DNA of 7,469 nt from an uncultured Verrucomicrobiota bacterium. Lineage in GTDB: Bacteria > Verrucomicrobiota > Verrucomicrobiia > Limisphaerales > UBA9464. Shown piece after piece: positions 1 through 6,131 of the stretch. The stretch is from positions 1 through 7,469 of the forward strand of contig CAIYXO010000677.1 in the NCBI GenBank assembly GCA_903930165.1, written 5' to 3'. The translations under genes were made by a program, and so were the position numbers. The notes under the pieces are model-generated. The model was given only the letters and a program-made list of their open reading frames with translations, made no database searches and had not been told where the DNA came from. Numbering within the stretch: the first letter of the stretch is position 1; each line of letters starts with the position of its first letter.

Positions 1-2369
1 ATCTCGCCCCGGCCCCGATCCGGGTGTTCCCGCAACCTGAGCTGCAGATCCGCTACTTCCACGACCGGGACGTCTTCGCGGACGACCCGTTCACCGACGA
101 GATCGAGCCCAGCATCCCCTACAGCCTCGTCGCCCAGGTCAACAACGTGGGCTACGGGGACGCCCGGAACCTCGTGATCGAAGGTGGCGAACCGCAGATC
201 ATCGACAACGAGAAGGGACTGTTGATCGAGTTCGTCACCCTGGGAGCCCAGGTTGAGGAACAACTCCTCGCCCCGTCCCTCCGGGTCGATCTCGGCGCCA
301 TTCCCGCCGGCTCCAACCGCGTCGGCCGATGGGTCTTCACCTCGAGCCTCCAGGGCAGCTTCACCAACTTCGCGGCGAACTTCCGCCACCTGGACGCCCT
401 TGGGGTCGAAAGGTTGTCGCTCCTGCGGTCGGTGGAGATCCACGAGCTCTCCCACATCATCCAGGACACCCGCCTCAATCCCGACGGCAGGGCCGACTTC
501 CTCGCGAACGACGTTCCGGATCCGGGCATGGTCCCGGACACGCTGTACCTCAGCGACGGACGCGTGATGCCGGTGGTCGCCGGCTCGGTCACGTCCGTCG
601 GCCCCGCCCCGGTCCCGGGCAACCTCCGCGTGAGCGTCACGGCCACCATGCCGGCCGGTTGGGGCTACCTGCGCTTCCGGGATCCCGGTGCGCCGGAACA
701 CGTGCTCACCAGCGTGCTTCGCGAGGACGGATCCGTGCTCGCCGTCGGCACCAATGCCTGGACCACCGACCGGTTCATCTTCGGCGGGGACATCCGCCCG
801 GTTCGGACCAACCTCGTTCACCTCGTCGACTACGCGTCGACCGGCCGCTATACGCTGGTCTACGAACCCGTGGTTCCCGTGGCCGCCGACATCGTCCCGC
901 CGGTCAGCTCCATCGATCCCCTCCCGGCCCAGAGCGCCTCGACCTTCCAGGTTCGCTGGGCATCCACCGACGAGGGCACAGGTACCGCCTTCTACGACCT
1001 GTACGTCTCCGACAACGGCGGTCCGTTCCGCCCGTGGCTGGAGCGCACCTCCAGCATCGGCGGCGTCTACCTCGGGGAAGCCGGCCATACCTATGGCTTC
1101 TACGTGCAGGCGACCGACCAGGCGGGCAACGTCGAGCCCCGCCCCGCCACAGCCATGCAATCCACCACGGTCAGCGTGGCAAACACGCCGCCGGTCCTCG
1201 ACCTGGGAGGAGACGTCACAATGGAGGAAGGGGCTCTCTTCACCCGGACGATCGGCGTCTCCGACGCCGATGCCGGCCAGGTGGTGAACCTAGAATTGCT
1301 GCCGGGCGCCCCGGCCGGCCTGCTCTTCGACGAAGCCACGGGCTCGATGCGGTGGCAGACCAGCGACGGCGACGGCCCGGCCACCCGCGAAGTGCGGATC
1401 CGTGCCACCGACAACGGCAGCCCCGCGGCTTCGGTGACCCGGAGCATCTCGATCACCGTCCGCGAGGCCAACCAGGCTCCCAACATCACCCCGCTGCCGG
1501 ACTTCCTCATCACCGAGCGGTTCCCGTTGGAACTGGCCGTCGAGGCCACCGACGACGACCGGCCCGCCCAGGCCCTCAGCTACTCGCTGATCCAGGGCCC
1601 GTCGGGCTCTTCGTTGGATCCGGCGACGGGTCGCTTCGCCTGGCGCCCGCGCGGCGACCAGGGTCCCTCGACCAACGTCGTGCGGGTGCGGGTCACCGAC
1701 TCCGGCTCCCCGTCGGCCGCTTCGGAGATCGCCTTCACGGTCTTCGTCCGCGACACCACAGCCGACCTCCTCGTGGCCGTGGGCTCGACCAACGTCCTCA
1801 ACGGACAGTCCGCGTCGCTGCCTCTCGGACTCAACGCCGACCCTGGCATCACCAATGTCAGCTTCCGCCTGCCTTTGCCGCCGGGTGCCCTCGCCTCGGT
1901 TTCCTTGGGCGGGCTCGCGCCGGATGTGCTCTCCGCGACCCTGTCGGAACTCACGGCCGACGGCGTCACCGTGCGTCTCGAGCTGCAGAGCGGCACCTCG
2001 CTCACCACCGACCGCCATGTCGCGGACTTCCGCTTCACCACGTTTGCGGGCGACGCCTCGGACCTCTTCGTCGTCAATCCGACGCAGATCGCCGGGATCA
2101 AGGCCGCCGCCGAGGCGGTGGCCTCCACCGCCTCCCGCGCGGGCACACTGATCCTCATCGGACGCGAGCCGGTGCTGCAGTTGAGCGGCGCCGATTCCCT
2201 CACGGTCTATGGACGTCCCGGAACCCGCTTCCAGGTCCAGACCGCGCCGGACATGAACGGCCCGTGGACCCCCGTGGGCCCGGTGCAGATCCCTGCCGAC
2301 GGCCGCTGGTCGACCTCGACGATCGACATCCTGGATCCGGCCCAGTTGCTGCGAGCCATCGGCCTCTGA
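1..2369 (+). CDS. Multi-domain extracellular protein with Ig/cadherin-like and cohesin-like modules, 5'-truncated by the window
   Basis: The reading frame is open from nt 3 to a TGA at 2367-2369. It has no stop before the window edge, so the GTG at nt 24 is internal and the true start lies upstream. Visible parts, in order: a conserved-looking beta-rich region (about nt 3-878, with YSLVAQVNNVGYG and DTLYLSDG) that I associate with large Verrucomicrobiota/Planctomycetota proteins; a fibronectin-III-like module (888-1178, ending near YVQATDQAGNVEP); two tandem putative-Ig/cadherin-like modules (1185-1478 and 1479-1763), each with an 'ATG..xW' turn and a 'V.DSGSP/ATDNGSP' strand; a region resembling cohesin-type beta-sandwiches (1764-2168); and a short C-terminal module (2169-2366) with GRPGTRFQVQT and PWTPVG. 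These architectures are typically secreted or surface-attached and mediate adhesion or polysaccharide binding, but no catalytic function can be assigned. No C-terminal sorting signal or transmembrane anchor is seen. Any signal peptide would lie outside the window. The gene converges on ligA and ends before a strong stem-loop. Confidence 0.85.
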   Translation, partial: LAPAPIRVFPQPELQIRYFHDRDVFADDPFTDEIEPSIPYSLVAQVNNVGYGDARNLVIEGGEPQIIDNEKGLLIEFVTLGAQVEEQLLAPSLRVDLGAIPAGSNRVGRWVFTSSLQGSFTNFAANFRHLDALGVERLSLLRSVEIHELSHIIQDTRLNPDGRADFLANDVPDPGMVPDTLYLSDGRVMPVVAGSVTSVGPAPVPGNLRVSVTATMPAGWGYLRFRDPGAPEHVLTSVLREDGSVLAVGTNAWTTDRFIFGGDIRPVRTNLVHLVDYASTGRYTLVYEPVVPVAADIVPPVSSIDPLPAQSASTFQVRWASTDEGTGTAFYDLYVSDNGGPFRPWLERTSSIGGVYLGEAGHTYGFYVQATDQAGNVEPRPATAMQSTTVSVANTPPVLDLGGDVTMEEGALFTRTIGVSDADAGQVVNLELLPGAPAGLLFDEATGSMRWQTSDGDGPATREVRIRATDNGSPAASVTRSISITVREANQAPNITPLPDFLITERFPLELAVEATDDDRPAQALSYSLIQGPSGSSLDPATGRFAWRPRGDQGPSTNVVRVRVTDSGSPSAASEIAFTVFVRDTTADLLVAVGSTNVLNGQSASLPLGLNADPGITNVSFRLPLPPGALASVSLGGLAPDVLSATLSELTADGVTVRLELQSGTSLTTDRHVADFRFTTFAGDASDLFVVNPTQIAGIKAAAEAVASTASRAGTLILIGREPVLQLSGADSLTVYGRPGTRFQVQTAPDMNGPWTPVGPVQIPADGRWSTSTIDILDPAQLLRAIGL

Positions 2370-2410
2370 GGCCGCCGTTGCAGCAGGAACGCAAGACCCA
2401 CAAATCAACA

Positions 2411-2441
2411 CGGCGGCGGGGATCACGGATCTCCGCCGCCG
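2411..2441. terminator. Strong stem-loop, probable bidirectional terminator between convergent genes
   Basis: CGGCGGCGGGGATC (2411-2424) pairs with GATCTCCGCCGCCG (2428-2441) around a 3-nt ACG loop. This gives 14 pairs, all Watson-Crick except one G-T wobble (2420/2432). It lies 41 nt past the stop of the plus-strand surface protein gene and 42 nt past the stop of minus-strand ligA. The tails are only modestly T-rich (ATTTCCATT on plus, TGTTGATTTG on minus), so it is not a textbook intrinsic terminator. Position between two converging genes and stem strength favour a shared terminator. Confidence 0.75.
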
Positions 2442-2453
2442 ATTTCCATTCCG

Positions 2454-2471
2454 GTCGGAGTCGCCTCCGAC
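2454..2471 (-). terminator. Secondary hairpin just downstream of ligA
   Basis: GTCGGAG (2454-2460) and CTCCGAC (2465-2471) form a perfect 7-bp stem with a TCGC tetraloop, 12 nt beyond the ligA stop on the minus strand. No T-run follows on either strand. It may act with the larger stem-loop at 2411-2441 to end ligA transcripts or protect their 3' end. On its own it would be a weak terminator. Confidence 0.4.
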
Positions 2472-2483
2472 ACGGGCAATCGC

Positions 2484-4901
2484 TCAGGCCCCCAGAAGCC
2501 GGCGGAGGCCCGCCTCGTCCAGAACCGCGATTCCCAGTTCCTTCGCCTTGTCCAACTTCGAGCCCGCCTCGTCACCGGCCACGACGTAGTCCGTGTTCCG
2601 GCTCACGGAACCGGAAACCTTTCCTCCCGCAGCCCGGATCATCGCCCCGGCCTCGTCGCGGGAAAGCGACGGAAGCGTGCCGGTGAGGACGAACGTCTTG
2701 CCCGCCACTGCGGCGGCCGCCGCGCCCGATGGCGGCGCGACCCGGGACGACACCGGGCGGATCCCCAAAACCTCCAGCCTCGAAAGGATCTTCCGGCCCG
2801 CCTCCGAATCCACGAAGCCGACCAGCGCGGTGGCGGCACCGTACTCGATACATGGAAGGTACTCGGGCACGGCTGTGCTGCCCTTCTCACGCAACTGGGC
2901 CCACTTGGCGTTCGGCTCCGCAGCCCCCAGTTCCACCAATCGCTCTCCTTGGGCTTGGATGCGGCGCTTCAGGTCTTCCGCCACCGCCTTGCGCTCCTCC
3001 CGTTCGGCCGCGCCCAAGGCGGCCGCAGCCTGCCCCGAGTTCGCCGGCAAGTCCTCAAGCTCGTCGTAGAGCGCTCCGAGTCGGGCGATGCCCCGCAGGG
3101 TTTCCGACTCCACCACGGCGACGAGGTCTCCATGGAGCAATCCGATCTCGTGGGACATGGTCTCGCCGACCGAAGGGATCGCCAGGGCATGCAGCCAACG
3201 GTTCAGCGGCTGGCTCCGCGCCCGCTCAACGGCCGCCACCACCTTGGCCGCGTTCTTCGCGCCGAACGTCCGCGGTTCCTCGTCGGAGCCGAGGTTCAAC
3301 GCCGCCAAGGAATCGACGGACAGTCCGAACAGGTCGAGCGGCTCCTGCACCAGGCCGCGCTCCACCAGCTTCTCGGCCACGATCCCGCCGAGGGACTCGA
3401 TATCCAGGGCCTTGCGCATGGCGAAGTGTTCCAGCCGACGGGTCCTTTGCGCGGGGCAACCCGCCACGTTGACGCAGCGCCACGCCACTTCCTCGACCTC
3501 ACCCGAGGCCACCTTCTCCTTGGCGATCGCACCACCGCAGGCGGGACACCTTCCGCCGACATGCCGGAGCAGGTCGAACTCCACCGCGCCGTCCGGACGC
3601 CGGGTCCGGATGACCTCCACCACCTCCGGAATCACCATGCCCGCCTTGCGGACGACCACCGAGTCGCCGATGCGGATGTCCTTCCGCCGGATCTCGTCCT
3701 CGTTGTGCAAGGTGGCCCGCGCCACGGTGGATCCCTGCACGAACACCGGCTCCAGTTCCGCCACCGGCGTGAGCACGCCGGTGCGTCCCACCTGGATCGT
3801 GATCGCCTTCAGCACAGTCTCCGCCGGGGTGATCCAGGGAACGGGCTTGTGGACCACGGCGTAGCCGGGAGCCCGTCGTTTGTTGGGAATCCGGGCGCAT
3901 TCGTCAAAACGGTCGACCTTGATCACGACGCCATCGATCTCATAGGGGAGTCGGCACCGGAGATCCTTGGCTTCGTCGTATCCCGCGACGACCTCCGAGC
4001 GATAGGTGTCCAGCAGGGCCGCCATGTCCGGGAAGCTCCACCAGACGCGCTGGGTCGGCAGGCCGAAGCCGGCGAGTTTCCGGAGCATCTCCGAATGGCT
4101 GTCGAAGCGGATGCCCTCGCAGGCTCCCACGGCGTAGAAGACCGCGCGGATCGGGCGCTTGGCCACCTCCCGCGGATCCAGCTGCTTGAGGGCGCCCGCC
4201 GTGGCGTTGCGGGCGTTGGGGAACGACTTCTCTCCCGCCGCCGCCATGGCCGCATTCATCGCCGCGAAATCGGCCTGTGTGATGTAGGCCTCCCCACGGA
4301 CCTCCAACAACGCAGGAGGATCCGCGAGGTCCAGCTCGAGCGGGATGGACCGCAGCGTACGGAGGTTGGTCGTGATGTCGTCGCCCCTCTGGCCGTCGCC
4401 ACGGGTCACGCCCAATGCCAGCTTCCCGAATCGGTAGTGCAGGCTGATCGAGACTCCATCCACCTTGGGTTCCATCACCAACGGCACCGGGGCGGCGAAG
4501 AGATCCTCCGTGTTGGTGCCGTGAACCAGCCGTCGAACCTCCCGATACCACGCCTCCAGTTTCGGGAGCGTGTTGCCGTCCTGAATCCGGTTCCGGAGCT
4601 CCCGGTCGGGCTCCGCCTCGGGGGTCGGCACCTCGGACGCCTCGACCTTCTCCAGCGAAAGCATCGGCTTCAGGTGTTCGACACGGGCGAAACCCTCGGA
4701 CGGCGCCCCGCCGACCCGTTGGGACGGGGAGTCCGCCGTCACCAACTCCGGATGTTCCGACTCCAACTGCAGGAGTTCCCGATACACGCGGTCGTACTCG
4801 AGGTCGCTCGCCAGCGGGGCTGCGAGGACGTAGTAGGCGTGGTCCCACTCCCGGATGCGGGCGACCATCGCGTCATGTCGGCTCTTCACGTCGTCGGACA
4901 C
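2484..4901 (-). CDS. ligA: NAD-dependent DNA ligase LigA, with two insertions
   Basis: LigA seals single-strand nicks in duplex DNA during replication and repair, using NAD+ to form a ligase-AMP intermediate. The frame is open from a GTG at 4979. I prefer the GTG at 4901 (805 aa) because it leaves about 18 residues before the conserved helix WDHAYYV, close to other LigA proteins. ATG 4868 is a later alternative, while GTG 4979 has a GAG-like ribosome site. Residues below use the 805-aa form. The N-terminal NAD-binding domain contains SDLEYDRVYREL and SPSQRVGG. The adenylation motif is KVDG with catalytic Lys146, followed by NARNATAGALKQLD, EIDGVVIKVD and QVGRTGVLTPVAELEPV (OB entry). The zinc finger is Cys452, 455, 476 and 482. 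Next come helix-hairpin-helix motifs (near ESLGG, TFGAK, PSVGE, IEYGA) and a C-terminal BRCT domain (about 732-805). The protein exceeds the E. coli enzyme (671 aa) by about 134 residues. Most of this is an insertion of about 30 before KVDG and about 75 within the HhH region. All recognised catalytic motifs are intact. Confidence 0.96.
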   Translation of the reverse strand: MSDDVKSRHDAMVARIREWDHAYYVLAAPLASDLEYDRVYRELLQLESEHPELVTADSPSQRVGGAPSEGFARVEHLKPMLSLEKVEASEVPTPEAEPDRELRNRIQDGNTLPKLEAWYREVRRLVHGTNTEDLFAAPVPLVMEPKVDGVSISLHYRFGKLALGVTRGDGQRGDDITTNLRTLRSIPLELDLADPPALLEVRGEAYITQADFAAMNAAMAAAGEKSFPNARNATAGALKQLDPREVAKRPIRAVFYAVGACEGIRFDSHSEMLRKLAGFGLPTQRVWWSFPDMAALLDTYRSEVVAGYDEAKDLRCRLPYEIDGVVIKVDRFDECARIPNKRRAPGYAVVHKPVPWITPAETVLKAITIQVGRTGVLTPVAELEPVFVQGSTVARATLHNEDEIRRKDIRIGDSVVVRKAGMVIPEVVEVIRTRRPDGAVEFDLLRHVGGRCPACGGAIAKEKVASGEVEEVAWRCVNVAGCPAQRTRRLEHFAMRKALDIESLGGIVAEKLVERGLVQEPLDLFGLSVDSLAALNLGSDEEPRTFGAKNAAKVVAAVERARSQPLNRWLHALAIPSVGETMSHEIGLLHGDLVAVVESETLRGIARLGALYDELEDLPANSGQAAAALGAAEREERKAVAEDLKRRIQAQGERLVELGAAEPNAKWAQLREKGSTAVPEYLPCIEYGAATALVGFVDSEAGRKILSRLEVLGIRPVSSRVAPPSGAAAAAVAGKTFVLTGTLPSLSRDEAGAMIRAAGGKVSGSVSRNTDYVVAGDEAGSKLDKAKELGIAVLDEAGLRRLLGA

Positions 4902-4993
4902 ACGCTGAAAATGGCGCAACAAGGTTCCGGATAGAAGTCCCCGATGCCGAGTCCGCGGCTTGCCCAAGTGCCGCTTCACGCCACGATCTCGGC
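4902..4993. other. Divergent gap between ligA and the EVE gene
   Basis: This 92-nt interval lies between the preferred ligA start (minus) and the EVE gene start (plus), so it should carry or border the promoters of both. I see no convincing -35/-10 pair on either strand and no Shine-Dalgarno sequence before the EVE ATG. If ligA starts at the alternative GTG at 4979, the gap shrinks to 14 nt. It contains an 8-nt element ATGCCGAG (4944-4951) that recurs inverted at 4988-4995. Confidence 0.4.
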
Positions 4994-5000
4994 ATGCCGA
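4989..5000. promoter_or_regulatory. Palindrome over the EVE gene start codon, possible operator
   Basis: TCGGCATGCCGA is a perfect 12-bp palindrome that includes the ATG at 4994-4996. A related half-site, ATGCCGAG, sits upstream at 4944-4951. It could be a protein-binding site or could fold as a small 4-bp hairpin over the start codon. About two 12-bp palindromes are expected by chance in 7.5 kb, so this is only a candidate. Confidence 0.2.
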
Positions 5001-5410
5001 AGCAGCACTGGCTCGTGAAACAGGAACCCGAGGCGTACCCGTGGTCCCAACTGGTCGCAGACGGCAAGACCGCCTGGACCGGCGTCCGGAACTTCCAGGC
5101 GCGTCTCTCGCTCCGCGCCATGAAGAAGGGAGACCCCGTCCTGTACTACCACAGCGTCACCGACAAACAGGTGGTCGGCATTGCCGAGGTGGTCAGCGAG
5201 GCCTATCCGGATCCGACCGCGACCGAAGGCGAATGGTCCGCCGTCGATATCGCATCGAAGAAGCCCCTCGCACGCCCGGTCGACCTGGCGACGCTCAAGA
5301 CGGATCCGATCACGGCCGAGATGCCCCTGATCCGGCAGTCGCGGCTCAGCGTCATGCCGCTGGAAAAGGCCGTCTTCGACCGGATCGTGGAACTGTCCCG
5401 GAAGTCCTGA
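4994..5410 (+). CDS. EVE domain-containing protein
   Basis: This 138-aa protein is almost entirely one EVE domain, a PUA-like fold related to human THYN1 and thought to bind modified bases in DNA or RNA. Family-typical segments are HWLVKQEPEAYPW (5-17), TAWTGVRNFQAR (26-37), GDPVLYYHS (46-54), VVGIAEVV (60-67), YPDPTA (71-76) and PLIRQSRLSVMPL (111-123). Trp6, Lys9, Trp28 and the VRN segment are among the positions usually kept. There is no fused nuclease, helicase or restriction domain, so it resembles the stand-alone housekeeping-like form rather than the fused restriction form. The ATG at 4994 fits the family length and begins two residues before the conserved QHWLVK. No Shine-Dalgarno sequence precedes it. 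It is transcribed away from ligA and converges on lolD, so it is probably monocistronic. The ligand is unknown. Confidence 0.93.
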   Translation: MPKQHWLVKQEPEAYPWSQLVADGKTAWTGVRNFQARLSLRAMKKGDPVLYYHSVTDKQVVGIAEVVSEAYPDPTATEGEWSAVDIASKKPLARPVDLATLKTDPITAEMPLIRQSRLSVMPLEKAVFDRIVELSRKS

Positions 5411-5447
5411 TTCCATGCCTGGGCCGGACTCGGCACCGGACGGATCT

Positions 5448-6131
5448 TCACTCGGCGACGAGTCCGTCCACGAGCTGGACCACCCTGTCGGCCAGTGCCG
5501 CCAACTCCGAGTCATGGGTGGCCACCACCAGGGTCATCCCTCGCTCTTTTCGGATCTCCAGGAGCAGGCGGACGATCCCCTCTCCGTTCCTGGAGTCCAG
5601 GTTCCCGGTCGGCTCATCGGCCAGGATGATGGACGGACGATTGACCAGGGCGCGGGCGATGGCCACCCGCTGCTGTTCGCCGCCCGACAACTCTCCAGGC
5701 CGATGGTCCAGCCGGTCACCGAGTCCGACCCGTTGAAGCAACGCCATGGCCGCCTCGCGGGCCACCGGAACGGGGCGACGGGCCATGCGCGCCGGCAGCA
5801 TCACGTTCTCCAGCGCGTCCAGTTCGGGCAGCAGATGGAAAGCCTGGAAGATGAGACCGACATCCTCGTTGCGGAACCGGGTGAGCCGATTTGTGTCGAG
5901 TGCGGTGAGGTCCAGCCCCTTCGCCTCGATGGTTCCGGAATCGGGTCGGTCCAATCCGCCCAGGAGGTGAAGCAGCGTGCTCTTGCCGGCACCGGACGCC
6001 CCCCGCAACGCCACAAAGGCTCCGGGAGCAACCTCCAGATCGACTCCCCGCAGCACATCCAAGCGGCGGCGGCCGAGCTGGTAGCTCTTCCGGACAGCGC
6101 GGGCCTTCAGGATAGGTGACGTGTCATTCAT
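5448..6131 (-). CDS. lolD: Lipoprotein-releasing ABC transporter ATP-binding protein LolD
   Basis: LolD is the cytoplasmic ATPase that powers extraction of outer-membrane lipoproteins from the inner membrane and their hand-over to LolA. The preferred start is the ATG at 6131 (227 aa). An in-frame GTG at 6167 would add 12 residues lying entirely within the permease gene. All ABC ATPase motifs are present: Walker A GASGAGKST (44-52), Q-loop Gln96 in IFQAFHLLP, signature LSGGEQQR (148-155), Walker B IILADEP with catalytic Glu173, D-loop GNLD, and switch histidine in ATHD (His206). The AFHLLPELDALENVMLP stretch and the overall length fit the LolD/MacB subgroup that pairs with FtsX-type permeases. 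The start overlaps the permease stop by 8 nt (ATGAATGA), which implies translational coupling. A MacB-type efflux role cannot be excluded from the ATPase alone, but the adjoining permease favours Lol. Transcription converges on the EVE gene, 37 nt away. Confidence 0.93.
   Translation of the reverse strand: MNDTSPILKARAVRKSYQLGRRRLDVLRGVDLEVAPGAFVALRGASGAGKSTLLHLLGGLDRPDSGTIEAKGLDLTALDTNRLTRFRNEDVGLIFQAFHLLPELDALENVMLPARMARRPVPVAREAAMALLQRVGLGDRLDHRPGELSGGEQQRVAIARALVNRPSIILADEPTGNLDSRNGEGIVRLLLEIRKERGMTLVVATHDSELAALADRVVQLVDGLVAE

Noticed and set aside
2361..2373. Small palindrome GGCCT-CTG-AGGCC over the stop of the surface protein gene
   Set aside because: A 5-bp stem is expected often by chance in GC-rich DNA, and the adjacent 14-bp stem-loop explains termination better.
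1290..2426. A 378-codon minus-strand frame antisense to the surface protein
   Set aside because: Arg/Gly-rich composition without motifs. It also crosses the strong stem-loop at 2411-2441. It is a shadow of the real gene.
329..2686. A very long open frame (785 codons) on the plus strand, overlapping the surface protein in another frame and running into ligA
   Set aside because: Its translation is dominated by Arg, Pro, Gly and His with no recognisable domain. This is typical of a shifted frame in high-GC DNA, while the overlapping frame has clear modules.
2949..4934. A 661-codon plus-strand frame antisense to ligA
   Set aside because: Low-complexity Arg/His/Gly-rich translation with no domain. 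ligA on the opposite strand is unmistakable, and antisense open frames are common at this GC content.
4902..4979. Possible 26-residue N-terminal extension of LigA from GTG 4979
   Set aside because: The residues are basic and unlike LigA N-termini, and GTG 4901 gives the family-typical distance to the first conserved helix. A weak GAG ribosome site before 4979 keeps this open, but it is not preferred.
5425..5466. Inverted repeat CGGACTCG / CGAGTCCG spanning the end of lolD and the gap to the EVE gene
   Set aside because: Only 8-bp arms around a 26-nt loop, partly inside the lolD coding sequence, with no T-run. This is too weak to call a terminator for either gene.
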